Assembly: GCF_003231275.1 (NCBI RefSeq)
Contig: NZ_QKVL01000013.1
Span: 62,001-126,000 of the forward strand
DNA length: 64,000 nucleotides
Source of the DNA: Pseudomonas huaxiensis
GTDB lineage: Bacteria > Pseudomonadota > Gammaproteobacteria > Pseudomonadales > Pseudomonadaceae
Reading direction: 5' to 3'
Shown here one piece after another: positions 37,547 to 47,337 of the stretch. The notes beneath the pieces are model-generated. The model searched no databases, had not been told where the DNA came from, and saw only the letters and a list, made by a program, of their open reading frames with translations. The translations under genes were made by a program, and so were the position numbers. Numbering within the stretch: the stretch's first letter is position 1; each line of letters starts with the position of its first letter.

Positions 37547-39035
37547 GGACGAAACCGACCCGGGCCAACCACTCGGCTTCCTGTTCGAAGTCGGCCCGGG
37601 TCAACTGGTTCTCTTCCAGCCAGTTATCCGGGAACGCGATGGCCAGGCTGTCGCCATTGGCGTGCAGTTCCACCTTCGGCATCTGTTGGGTGCCGCGGAT
37701 GTGGTGGAACAGGATGGCGAAGCGCAGCAGCACGCACAGGCGAATGAGCTTCACGCCTTCGTCGCCGAAGTCGGCGAACTTGTCCTTGGGAATGTTACGG
37801 CGGTGGCCACGTACCAGCAGGGCCAGCATTTGCTGGTCTTCGCGGGAGAAGCCGGCCAGATCGGAGTGTTCGATCAGGTAGGCGCCGTGCTTGTGGTAGT
37901 GATAGTGGGCGATGTCCAGGCCCACTTCATGCACCTTGGCCGCCCAGCCCAGCAGTTCACGCCAGATCCCGTCCTGCAGATCCCACGCCGTGGCCACCTG
38001 GTCGAAGGCGTGCAATGCCTTGCGCTCGACCCGGGCGACCTGGCCCTGATCGACGTGGTAGCGCTCCATCAGCGAGGTGAGGGTGCGCTCGCGCACGTCT
38101 TCATGATGGTGGCGGCCGAGCAGGTCATAGAGCACGCCTTCGCGCAGGGCGCCGTCGCAGTGGTCCATGCGTTGCAGTTCGAGGGCGTCGAAAATCGCTT
38201 CGAGGATCGCCAGGCCCGCCGGGAAGATCGCCCGGCGGTCAGGTTTGACGCCGTCGAAGTCGATCTTCTCGATCTCGCCCAGCTTGAACAGCTTGCGCTT
38301 GAGCCAGGCCAGGCCTTCGGCGTTGACTTCACCGTTGCCCAGGCCGCCTGCCTTGATGGCAAGACCAATGGCGCGGATGGTGCCGGACGAACCGATGGCT
38401 TCATCCCAGCCCAGGCGGTGCAGGGCGGTTTCGATGCTCATCAGTTCCAGGCGCGCCGCGGTGTAGGCCTGGGCGTAGCGTGCCGGGGTGATCTTGCCGT
38501 CGCGGAAATAACGCTGGGTGAAGCTGACACAGCCCATTTGCAGGCTTTCGCGCAGCAGCGGTTCGAAGCGCTGGCCGATGATGAACTCGGTACTGCCGCC
38601 GCCGATGTCGGCCACCAGGCGCTTGCCAGGGGTGTCGGCGAGGGTATGGGAAACACCCAGATAAATGAGGCGGGCTTCCTCGCGGCCGGAAATCACTTCC
38701 ACCGGATGGCCGAGGATTTCTTCGGCGCGGCGGATGAACTCGCCACGGTTGCGCGCTTCGCGCAGGGCGTTGGTGCCGACGATGCGCACCGAGCCCTGGG
38801 GCATGCCGTTGATCAGTTGGGCGAAGCGCTTGAGGCAATCGAGGCCGCGCTGCATGGATTCTTCGTTGAGCTGGCGCTCTTCATTGATGCCAGCCGCCAG
38901 TTGAACCTTCTCGCCGAGCCGCTCGAGGATGCGGATTTCGCTGTGATGGGCTTTGGCTACAACCATATGGAAACTGTTGGAGCCAAGGTCAATGGCGGCG
39001 ATCAGGGAAAGGTTCTTGGCAGTGGAATGCGGCAT
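37533..39035 (-). CDS. ppx: exopolyphosphatase
   Basis: A 500-residue member of the Ppx/GppA family of the sugar-kinase/actin fold. It hydrolyses terminal phosphates of polyphosphate. Seen are [14 protein letters not shown] at the N-terminus (phosphate-1 motif), [12 protein letters not shown] (phosphate-2 motif) and an HD-like helical C-terminal half. ppk and ppx face each other with overlapping 3' ends, unlike the E. coli ppk-ppx operon, so polyphosphate synthesis and breakdown are set by opposing promoters. Confidence 0.96.
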   Translation of the reverse strand: MPHSTAKNLSLIAAIDLGSNSFHMVVAKAHHSEIRILERLGEKVQLAAGINEERQLNEESMQRGLDCLKRFAQLINGMPQGSVRIVGTNALREARNRGEFIRRAEEILGHPVEVISGREEARLIYLGVSHTLADTPGKRLVADIGGGSTEFIIGQRFEPLLRESLQMGCVSFTQRYFRDGKITPARYAQAYTAARLELMSIETALHRLGWDEAIGSSGTIRAIGLAIKAGGLGNGEVNAEGLAWLKRKLFKLGEIEKIDFDGVKPDRRAIFPAGLAILEAIFDALELQRMDHCDGALREGVLYDLLGRHHHEDVRERTLTSLMERYHVDQGQVARVERKALHAFDQVATAWDLQDGIWRELLGWAAKVHEVGLDIAHYHYHKHGAYLIEHSDLAGFSREDQQMLALLVRGHRRNIPKDKFADFGDEGVKLIRLCVLLRFAILFHHIRGTQQMPKVELHANGDSLAIAFPDNWLEENQLTRADFEQEAEWLARVGFVLSVR

Positions 39036-39274
39036 GTGATGGCTTCTCGGTCGTTAACCCGGCAATCCTGCCACGATAGTCGGTTTACGCCAACGCGGAG
39101 CAGTGCAAGGCTTGATATGGCGCAGTTTCGCGTAGGAATTGTGTCTTTTGTGTGACAGCCGATACCCAAGATCATGAACTACCATAGACAGACTCAATCG
39201 CTGGCGGCTTCCTGTCGGCAGAGAGGGCCGTTATGATGGGCAACGTTTTTTTGCTTCCGAACCTGGAGATTTCC

Positions 39275-39604
39275 ATGAGCAGCGATCTTATCAAACACGT
39301 TACCGACGCCAGCTTCGAGGCCGACGTACTGCAGGCTGAGGGCCCTGTACTGGTCGACTACTGGGCTGAGTGGTGCGGTCCTTGCAAAATGATCGCTCCG
39401 GTCCTGGACGCTATCGCCGAGGATTACAACGACAAGCTGACCATCGCCAAGCTGAACATCGACTCAAACCCGGATACTCCGGGCAAGCACGGTGTTCGGG
39501 GTATCCCGACCCTGATGCTGTTCAAGGACGGCCAGGTTGCAGCCACCAAGGTCGGCGCCCTGTCGAAATCTCAGTTGCAAGCGTTCATCGACGCCAATAT
39601 CTGA
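39275..39604 (+). CDS. trxA: thioredoxin 1
   Basis: A 109-residue thioredoxin with the active site WCGPC (Cys34, Cys37), cis-Pro in GIPTLMLF and the typical DYWAEWCG strand. A cytosolic disulfide reductase for ribonucleotide reductase and many other substrates. I chose the ATG at 39275 with GGAGAT upstream; the longer frame to 39233 is not conserved. It is divergent from ppx and followed by a strong terminator. Confidence 0.97.
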   Translation: MSSDLIKHVTDASFEADVLQAEGPVLVDYWAEWCGPCKMIAPVLDAIAEDYNDKLTIAKLNIDSNPDTPGKHGVRGIPTLMLFKDGQVAATKVGALSKSQLQAFIDANI

Positions 39605-39610
39605 GTCTGT

Positions 39611-39639
39611 AAAAGCCCCGCATTTGTCGGGGCTTTTCT
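39611..39639 (+). terminator. intrinsic terminator after trxA
   Basis: A perfect 10-bp stem AAAAGCCCCG/CGGGGCTTTT (39611-39620 and 39628-39637) with a 7-base loop and terminal T residues, 6 bases after the trxA stop. Confidence 0.93.
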
Positions 39640-39829
39640 CATTCTGGTGACTAGACGCCAGAAAAAGCAGGTGTTAAATTCGGCCTCGCATTGTTTCTTC
39701 AATGCCCCCTGCACACCGCCGCCGCCTTCCAATTCGAACTTGTGCGCGATCCTGTCGCCTTCTCTGCGGCGCGGCCTCATTAAGCCAGATGCTTAATCTC
39801 CCTTCTTACATGATTACCTCAATCCCCTT
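39640..39829 (+). promoter_or_regulatory. rho leader, candidate Pseudomon-Rho RNA
   Basis: This 190-base region lies between the trxA terminator and rho. A -10-like TTAAAT lies near 39674-39679. Downstream is a C-rich run (CCGCCGCCGCC) that can pair with GCGGCGCGG around 39766-39775, and a 7-bp hairpin ATTAAGC/GCTTAAT at 39779-39785 and 39791-39797. A structured RNA motif named Pseudomon-Rho has been described before rho in pseudomonads; I believe this is it but cannot run a covariance search. rho has no recognisable ribosome binding site before its ATG. Confidence 0.55.
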
Positions 39830-41089
<1,260 letters not shown>

Positions 41090-41107
41090 GCACTCGCTGT
41101 AGGCAAG

Positions 41108-41129
41108 AGCCGGGGAAACCCGGCTTTTT
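41108..41129 (+). terminator. intrinsic terminator after rho
   Basis: A 7-bp stem AGCCGGG/CCCGGCT (41108-41114 and 41119-41125) with a GAAA loop followed by a T run, 18 bases downstream of the rho stop. Confidence 0.9.
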
Positions 41130-41216
41130 GCTATCTATCTTACGGACTATTCTGACTGGCCCGGTTCGGCGCTACACTGCCCGTCCCGACCGATACGGCC
41201 AATACGAGGCTCACGC

Positions 41217-42683
41217 ATGCAGTATCGCGATTTGCGCGACTTTATCCGTGGCCTGGAGCAGCGCTCAGAACTCAAGCGCATCCAGGTCCCCATTTCGCCG
41301 GTCCTGGAAATGACTGAAGTCTGCGACCGCACACTGCGGGCCAAGGGGCCGGCACTGTTGTTCGAGCGCCCCACCGGTTACGACATTCCCGTTCTCGGCA
41401 ACCTGTTCGGCACCCCGGAGCGGGTGGCCATGGGCATGGGCGCCCAGTCGGTGAGCGAACTGCGGGAAATCGGCAAGCTGCTGGCTTTCCTCAAGGAGCC
41501 CGAGCCGCCAAAAGGGCTCAAGGACGCCTGGTCCAAGCTGCCGATCTTCAAGAAGGTCGTGGCCATGGCACCGAAAGTGGTCAAGGACGCGCCTTGCCAC
41601 GAAGTGGTCATCGAGGGCGAGGATGTCGACCTGGGCATGCTGCCGATCCAGCATTGCTGGCCAGGCGACGTCGCGCCGCTGATCACCTGGGGTCTGACCG
41701 TCACCCGCGGGCCGAACAAGGAACGGCAGAACCTCGGCATCTATCGCCAGCAGGTGATTGGCCGCAACAAGGTCATCATGCGCTGGCTCAGCCACCGCGG
41801 CGGTGCCCTCGACTACCGCGAGTGGTGCGAGAAGAATCCTGGCAAGCCATTCCCGGTGGCCGTGGCCCTGGGCGCTGACCCGGCGACTATCCTCGGCGCT
41901 GTCACGCCGGTGCCAGACACCCTTTCCGAATACGCCTTCGCCGGCCTGCTGCGGGGCAACCGCACTGAGCTGGTGAAGTGCCGTGGCAGCGACCTGCAGG
42001 TGCCGGCGACCGCCGAGATCATCCTGGAAGGCGTGATCCACCCCGGCGAAACCGCGCCTGAAGGCCCGTACGGCGACCACACCGGCTATTACAACGAAGT
42101 CGACAGCTTCCCGGTGTTCACCATCGAGCGCATCACCCACCGCACCAAGCCGATCTATCACAGCACCTACACCGGCCGTCCGCCGGATGAGCCGGCGATT
42201 CTCGGCGTGGCGCTGAACGAAGTGTTCGTGCCGATCCTGCAGAAGCAGTTCCCGGAAATCACCGACTTCTACCTGCCACCCGAAGGCTGCTCCTACCGCA
42301 TGGCGGTGGTCACCATGAAGAAGCAGTACCCGGGGCACGCCAAGCGGGTAATGCTGGGCGTCTGGTCGTTTTTGCGACAGTTCATGTACACCAAGTTCGT
42401 TATCGTCACCGACGACGATGTCAATGCGCGGGACTGGAACGACGTGATCTGGGCCATCACCACGCGCATGGACCCCAAGCGCGACACGGTGCTGATCGAG
42501 AACACGCCGATCGATTACCTCGACTTCGCCTCGCCGGTCTCGGGCCTCGGTTCGAAGATGGGCCTGGACGCCACCAACAAGTGGCCGGGCGAAACCACGC
42601 GTGAGTGGGGCCGGGTCATCGTCAAGGACGAGGCCGTTACCAAGCGGATCGATGAACTGTGGAACCAGTTGGGAATAGATTGA
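41217..42683 (+). CDS. ubiD: 3-octaprenyl-4-hydroxybenzoate decarboxylase UbiD
   Basis: A 488-residue prenylated-FMN-dependent decarboxylase of ubiquinone synthesis. Conserved blocks include [34 protein letters not shown] (in pieces, FMN and metal site), [12 protein letters not shown] with catalytic Glu and the C-terminal [14 protein letters not shown]. It needs prenyl-FMN from UbiX, which is not in this window. Its stop overlaps the ATG of the next gene by one base. Confidence 0.97.
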   Translation: MQYRDLRDFIRGLEQRSELKRIQVPISPVLEMTEVCDRTLRAKGPALLFERPTGYDIPVLGNLFGTPERVAMGMGAQSVSELREIGKLLAFLKEPEPPKGLKDAWSKLPIFKKVVAMAPKVVKDAPCHEVVIEGEDVDLGMLPIQHCWPGDVAPLITWGLTVTRGPNKERQNLGIYRQQVIGRNKVIMRWLSHRGGALDYREWCEKNPGKPFPVAVALGADPATILGAVTPVPDTLSEYAFAGLLRGNRTELVKCRGSDLQVPATAEIILEGVIHPGETAPEGPYGDHTGYYNEVDSFPVFTIERITHRTKPIYHSTYTGRPPDEPAILGVALNEVFVPILQKQFPEITDFYLPPEGCSYRMAVVTMKKQYPGHAKRVMLGVWSFLRQFMYTKFVIVTDDDVNARDWNDVIWAITTRMDPKRDTVLIENTPIDYLDFASPVSGLGSKMGLDATNKWPGETTREWGRVIVKDEAVTKRIDELWNQLGID

Positions 42684-43651
42684 TGCAGGTAACCTTGCAG
42701 CCGTCCGGAGCCGTACTGGCGCTCAAGCCCGGAGAGAGGATTCTGGAAGCGGCACAGCGCCTGGGTTATGACTGCCCGCAGAGCTGCCGCAATGGCAACT
42801 GCCACGTCTGCGCCGCCCTGCTGGTGGAGGGCCGGGTGCGCCAGGACGGTGAAGTCCGCGATCACGGTGAGCTGTTCACCTGCATCGCTGAACCGCTGGA
42901 AGATTGCATCCTGCTTTGGGACGGCGTGCTCGCCCTGGGCGAGCTGCCCGTGCGCACGCTGGCGTGCCAGTTGAGCGAGTGCGCCGAGGTGGGTGGCGAT
43001 GTCTGGCGCGTGCGTCTGCGCGCTCCAGCCGGCAAACCGCCGCGCTACCACGCCGGGCAGTACCTGTTGATCGAGCGCGAAAGCGGCGACAAGGCGGCTT
43101 TTTCCCTGGCATCGGCACCGCACGGTGGCCGTGACCTGGAAATGCACGTGCTGGCGCGGGAAAAGAGCGCACTGGATCTGATCGCGCAACTGCAGCGCAC
43201 CCGCATGGCCCGCATCGAAATGCCGTTCGGCGACACCCACCTCGCCGAATTGCCGGAAGGTCCGCTGGTGCTGATCGCTGCAGGCACCGGCATGGCGCAG
43301 ATGCACAGCCTGATCGAGCATTGCCGCGTACAGGGCTTCAAGCACCCGGTGCACCTGTACTGGGGCGTGCGCCGGCCTGAGGACTTCTACAGCATCGACG
43401 CGTGGGCGCAGTGGGAACAACTGCCGAACCTGTTCCTGCATAAGGTCGTGAGCGACCTGTGTGGCTGGGACGGGCGCTGCGGCTTGCTGCACGAGGCGGT
43501 CTGCGAGGACCTCGACGACCTGTCGCGGATCCATGTCTATGCCAGCGGTTCGCCGGCCATGGTCTATGCCACCCTCGATGCCCTGGTGAATGCCGGCATG
43601 GATGCGCACCAGATGCGCGCCGATGTATTCGCTTATGCCCCACGCGGCTAA
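42683..43651 (+). CDS. 2Fe-2S ferredoxin / flavin reductase (CDP-6-deoxyglucoseen reductase-like)
   Basis: A 322-residue electron-transfer protein. The N-terminal plant-type 2Fe-2S domain (about 1-90) has cluster ligands Cys35, Cys40, Cys43 and Cys67 in CRNGNCHVC and LFTCIAE. An FAD-binding domain follows with RYHAGQYLLI and FSLAS (about 120-150). The NAD-binding domain has LVLIAAGTGMAQMHSLIEH (around 195-213) and ends YASGSPAMVY. This is the layout of oxygenase reductases. I chose the ATG at 42683, which overlaps the ubiD stop. Coupling to ubiD suggests it may feed electrons to ubiquinone hydroxylation or flavin reduction; the partner is not known. Confidence 0.85.
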   Translation: MQVTLQPSGAVLALKPGERILEAAQRLGYDCPQSCRNGNCHVCAALLVEGRVRQDGEVRDHGELFTCIAEPLEDCILLWDGVLALGELPVRTLACQLSECAEVGGDVWRVRLRAPAGKPPRYHAGQYLLIERESGDKAAFSLASAPHGGRDLEMHVLAREKSALDLIAQLQRTRMARIEMPFGDTHLAELPEGPLVLIAAGTGMAQMHSLIEHCRVQGFKHPVHLYWGVRRPEDFYSIDAWAQWEQLPNLFLHKVVSDLCGWDGRCGLLHEAVCEDLDDLSRIHVYASGSPAMVYATLDALVNAGMDAHQMRADVFAYAPRG

Positions 43652-43936
43652 CTTGAGTAATAAGGCGCGTTGCAACAGCGCGCCGGTTTATAACCGAGTG
43701 TCCAAGTAAGGCTTATAAGCAAACGCCCGCCTTTTAATTATTGCCTGCGCCGCGAAAAAGTATCGCTACACTTGTAATAGTGTCCTTCGATCTTCTGAAA
43801 CTCCCGTATTTCGCGGTGTTTAGGCGAGCGGGGGCTTGTTTCCGAACCGTTGTCTGCCGTACGGTAAGTGTCTATTGAGTGCGTTGGCTCTATAGTGAGG
43901 TACTTCGGTATTTCACGAGGAACTTTGGCGGCGGCT

Positions 43937-44578
43937 ATGTCGGTAATCGAATCTGCACCTTTTCCCCTTGCGTATCCCCCGGTACTTGATTTCGGTCAGC
44001 AATTGTCCCGGGAGCAACTTCTCGACTCTGTCCAGCAAACCATGGCCCTGCACCAAGGCGGCCCGGTCTGGCTGTTCGCCTACGGTTCGTTGATCTGGCG
44101 CCCGGAGTGCCAGTCCACCGAGCGGCGGCGCGGGCGGGTTCATGGTTATCACCGCGGGTTGTACCTGTGGTCGCATGAGCATCGCGGCACGCCGGAGTGT
44201 CCGGGGCTGGTGTTTGGTCTGGACCGGGGTGGTTCGTGCAGCGGGTTCGCCTATCGGTTGCCGGAAGACAAACTGCAGGATTCGTTGCTGGCGCTGTGGC
44301 AGCGCGAGATGCCGTACCCTGCGTATCGTCCGCACTGGCTGAATTGCCGGCTGGATGACGGCAGCAAGGTGCAGGCGCTGGGGTTCGTGCTGGAGCGGCA
44401 TCTGCCGTGCTACGCGGGGAATCTGCCGGACAGCCTGCTCACCCATATCCTCGCCAGCGCCAAAGGGCGCTACGGCACGACCCGCGACTATGTCGAGCAG
44501 ACCCTGGAAGCGTTGCGCAGCCATGCCATGCCGGACCGCAATCTGGAGGCGCGGTACAGGCGCTGCCATGGTCAGTGA
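43937..44578 (+). CDS. chaC: ChaC family gamma-glutamylcyclotransferase
   Basis: A 213-residue gamma-glutamylcyclotransferase acting on glutathione. The substrate-loop motif is VWLFAYGSLIWRPE, followed by RGRVHGYHRGLYLWSHEHRG and a FGLDRGGSCSGFAYRL block with the catalytic Glu region downstream. The ATG at 43937 has GAGGA about 15 bases before it. A TTG at 43925 in frame is only 3 bases from it, so the start is unsettled. The preceding 285 bases hold no gene that I can support. Confidence 0.88.
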   Translation: MSVIESAPFPLAYPPVLDFGQQLSREQLLDSVQQTMALHQGGPVWLFAYGSLIWRPECQSTERRRGRVHGYHRGLYLWSHEHRGTPECPGLVFGLDRGGSCSGFAYRLPEDKLQDSLLALWQREMPYPAYRPHWLNCRLDDGSKVQALGFVLERHLPCYAGNLPDSLLTHILASAKGRYGTTRDYVEQTLEALRSHAMPDRNLEARYRRCHGQ

Positions 44579-44595
44579 TTGAGCCTTGGGGGCCG

Positions 44596-44660
44596 CTTCG
44601 CGAGCAAGCTCGCTCCTACACTGAGTGCCGCTGACTGTAGGAGCGAGCTTGCTCGCGAAG
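44596..44660. repeat. REPIN: inverted pair of REP elements
   Basis: Two perfectly complementary 25-base arms (44596-44620 and 44636-44660) are separated by 15 bases. Each arm contains GAGCGAGCTTGCTCGCGAAG or its complement. The same arm occurs once more at 5948-5976. This is the REPIN form of short palindromes mobilised by RAYT transposases in fluorescens-group Pseudomonas. It lies between the convergent chaC and quinone reductase genes. Confidence 0.88.
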
Positions 44661-44675
44661 GGCTGCAACGTCGGT

Positions 44676-45653
44676 TTATCTGACCTTCACCACCAACTTC
44701 CCAACCGCCTTGCGCCCCGCCAACTGTTCGATTGCCAACCCGGCCTCGGCCAATGGATAGGTCTTCGACACCAACGGCTTCAACTTGCCCTCGGCGAACC
44801 ACGCAAACAGTTGCTGGAAATTCGCCGCGTTGTCCGCTGGCTGGCGCTGGGCGAACGAGCCCCAGAACACGCCGAGCACCGCCGCGCCCTTGAGCAGCAC
44901 CAGATTGGCCGGCAACTCCGGGATTCGACCGCTGGCAAAGCCCACCACCAGCAGTCGGCCGTTCCAGGCCAGGCCGCGCACGGCCTGGTCAAACAGGTCG
45001 CCGCCCACCGGGTCGTAGATCACGTCGACACCCTTGCCACCGGTCAGGCGCTTGATCTCGTCTTTCAGGCTGTTCTGGCTGTAATCGATCAGTTCGTCCG
45101 CGCCCGCGGCCTTGGCGATTTCCAGTTTCTCCGCGCTACTGGCCGCAGCGATCACCCGCGCGCCCATGGCCTTGCCGATTTCCACGGCCGCCAGGCCAAC
45201 GCCGCCAGACGCACCCAGCACCAGCAAGGTTTCGCCGGCCTGCAACTGGCCGCGCTGGCGCAGCGCGTGCATCGAGGTGCCGTAGGTCATGCCGAAGGCC
45301 GAGGCGGTGGCGAAGTCCATGCCTTCCGGGATGGGCAGCACGTTATAGGCCGGCACCGCGACCTGTTCGGCGAAGCTGCCCCAACCCGTCAGGGCCATGA
45401 CCCGGTCACCGACCTTGAGCGCGCCGGCATTCTCGCCCGCCGCGGCGACCACCCCGGCGGCCTCGCCACCCGGCGAGAACGGCAGCGGCGGCTGAAACTG
45501 GTATTTGCCCTCGATGATCAGGGTGTCCGGGAAGTTGACGCTGGCGGCGTGTACGTCCAGGAGGACTTCATTCTTCTTCGGCGTCGGGCTGGCGACGTCT
45601 TCCAGCACCAGATCACGGGCCGGACCATGGGCTTTGCACAACACGGCTTTCAT
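44676..45653 (-). CDS. NADPH:quinone oxidoreductase (zinc-free medium-chain dehydrogenase)
   Basis: A 325-residue MDR-superfamily enzyme. The N-terminal catalytic domain starts MKAVLCKAHGPARDLVLED and holds HAASVNFPDTLIIEGKYQ and FSPGGEAAGVV. The Rossmann domain has VLGASGGVGLAAVEIGKAMG (around 145-164) and VIYDPVGGDLFDQ. The zinc cysteines are absent, pointing to the quinone reductase (Qor) group. I chose the ATG at 45653; the frame to 45863 crosses the neighbouring promoter. Confidence 0.9.
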   Translation of the reverse strand: MKAVLCKAHGPARDLVLEDVASPTPKKNEVLLDVHAASVNFPDTLIIEGKYQFQPPLPFSPGGEAAGVVAAAGENAGALKVGDRVMALTGWGSFAEQVAVPAYNVLPIPEGMDFATASAFGMTYGTSMHALRQRGQLQAGETLLVLGASGGVGLAAVEIGKAMGARVIAAASSAEKLEIAKAAGADELIDYSQNSLKDEIKRLTGGKGVDVIYDPVGGDLFDQAVRGLAWNGRLLVVGFASGRIPELPANLVLLKGAAVLGVFWGSFAQRQPADNAANFQQLFAWFAEGKLKPLVSKTYPLAEAGLAIEQLAGRKAVGKLVVKVR

Positions 45654-45810
45654 CAGGGCTATTCCTTTGCGGGTGGTGGCCGATAAGTGTAGGTATGCAA
45701 GGTGCCGGGTCAACGAGCATGGCCTGGCCTGAATAGGCTGGCATAAGCCCGGGCTTGGGTTTGGCCGGCGCGCTGGGTATGCTGGCGCCAACTGTTTGAG
45801 GAGCGAATTC

Positions 45811-46218
45811 GTGAAAGCGTGGATCTTGATGGTACTGGCGCTGACGCTGCCAGTGGCGGCCATGGCCGAAGAGAAGGAAGAAGCAGCAGCGCCGAAGGTT
45901 GCTTACATCAGCCTGTCGCCGCCCCTGGTTGGCAACTATGCCCTCGATGGCAGCCCGCGCCTGCGGGTGTACAAGGCCGATGTTGCGCTGAAGGTCGAAG
46001 GCGATGCCGACGCAGCTGCGGTCAAGCACCACGAGCCGCTGATCCGTAACCAGTTGGTGGCACTGTTCACCCAGCAGAGCCTGGACGGCATGAGCAACGT
46101 CGAAGCCAAGGAAAAACTGCGTCAGGAAGCCCTCAAGCAGGTCCAGCAGGTCCTGGCCAACGAAGAGGGGCGGCCGGTCGTCGAAGACCTGCTGTTCAAC
46201 AACCTGATCGTTCAGTAA
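45811..46218 (+). CDS. FliL-like exported protein
   Basis: A 135-residue protein. A hydrophobic N-terminus (KAWILMVLALTLPVAAMA) looks like a cleavable signal peptide, followed by acidic EEKEEAAAP and a FliL-type domain (VAYISLSPPLVGNYALDG, LRVYKADVALKVEG, NQLVALFTQQSLDGMSN). The start is a GTG at 45811 with GAGGAG 7 bases upstream. FliL proteins are normally flagellar stator partners anchored by a helix; this copy is far from flagellar genes. Its stop directly abuts the stop of the convergent ABC permease gene. Confidence 0.8.
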   Translation: MKAWILMVLALTLPVAAMAEEKEEAAAPKVAYISLSPPLVGNYALDGSPRLRVYKADVALKVEGDADAAAVKHHEPLIRNQLVALFTQQSLDGMSNVEAKEKLRQEALKQVQQVLANEEGRPVVEDLLFNNLIVQ

Positions 46219-47337
46219 TCACGAGGCCAGGCTGCGGCGGAAACGTGCCAGGGCGATCGCGAAGAATGCCAGGCCGATCGCCGCCAGGGCCAGCAGGTCG
46301 GGCCACACTACTGCGGTGCCGGCGTCGCGAAACAGAATCGCGGCGCCCAGGCTGACGAAGTGGGTGGACGGCGACAACTGCATCACCCACTGCAACCATT
46401 GCGGCATGCTGTCCAGCGGTGTGCTGCCGCCCGAGAGCAGCAGCATCGGGATGATCACCGGGATCGCCAGTAACCCGAACTGCGGCGTCGAGCGCGCCAG
46501 CGTGGCGAGAAAAATCCCCAGCGCCGTGCTGGCGAACAGGTACAGCGCCGTCACCCCCAGAAACAGCGGCAGCGAGCCGGCCAACGGCACGCCCAGCGCC
46601 CACTTCACCACTACCTCCAGCGACACCCAGGTGCACAACACCACCACCAGCAAGTTGCTGCCGATCTTGGCGAGCATGATTTCCAGTGCGGTCAGCGGCA
46701 GCACCAACAGGTGATCTAGGGTGCCGTGCTCGCGCTCGCGCAGCAGGGCGGTGCCGGTGAGGATGATCGCAAGAATGGTGATGTTGTTGACGATCTGGAT
46801 CACCGCCAGGAACCAGCCGCCTTCCAGGTTCGGGTTGAACAGCGCGCGAGGCTCCAGCAGCGCCGGGCTGCGGCTGCTGCTGCCGGCAGGGCTGGCGTAG
46901 TCCAGCAACTCGCGTTCGAAGATCCGCCCGATATAGCCGGCGCCCATGAACGCCTGGCTCATGGCCGTGGCATCGACGTTGATCTGCAATTCCGGCGAGC
47001 GCCCGGCCAGCAGGTCGCTCTGGAAATTCACCGGAATATTGATGACGAAGGTGTACAGGCCGCTGTCCAGACTGCGGTCGAGCTGGTCGTAGGCCAATGG
47101 CACGGCGGCCTGGAATTCCGGGGGCTGCAGCGCTTCGGTCAGCTTGCGCGAGACCAGGCTCTGGTCCTCATCGACCACCGCGACGCTGGCGTTGTGCACG
47201 CCGATCACCGAGCCCGCCGCTGGCATGTAGATCGCCACGCTGAAGGCGTAGAGCAAGAACAGCAGCAGGACGCTGTCGTGGCGCAGGCTGGTCAGCTCTT
47301 TCAGACCCAGGCGCAGAATGTGGGCAAGACGCTGCAT
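46219..47337 (-). CDS. ABC transporter permease (YhhJ-like)
   Basis: A 372-residue ABC-2 type permease. One N-terminal membrane segment (about 23-42) is followed by a large periplasmic domain (about 45-175) and five C-terminal segments (about 180-365) with ILTGTALLREREHGTLDHLLVLPLT. The real start is the ATG at 47337, overlapping the rbbA stop (TGATG); the frame reaching 47676 lies inside rbbA. It is the last gene of yhiI-rbbA-yhhJ, an export system of unknown substrate. Confidence 0.9.
   Translation of the reverse strand: MQRLAHILRLGLKELTSLRHDSVLLLFLLYAFSVAIYMPAAGSVIGVHNASVAVVDEDQSLVSRKLTEALQPPEFQAAVPLAYDQLDRSLDSGLYTFVINIPVNFQSDLLAGRSPELQINVDATAMSQAFMGAGYIGRIFERELLDYASPAGSSSRSPALLEPRALFNPNLEGGWFLAVIQIVNNITILAIILTGTALLREREHGTLDHLLVLPLTALEIMLAKIGSNLLVVVLCTWVSLEVVVKWALGVPLAGSLPLFLGVTALYLFASTALGIFLATLARSTPQFGLLAIPVIIPMLLLSGGSTPLDSMPQWLQWVMQLSPSTHFVSLGAAILFRDAGTAVVWPDLLALAAIGLAFFAIALARFRRSLAS

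Noticed and set aside
37662..39155. 497-codon rightward frame antisense to ppx
   Set aside because: Shadow of ppx, whose phosphate-binding motifs are intact.
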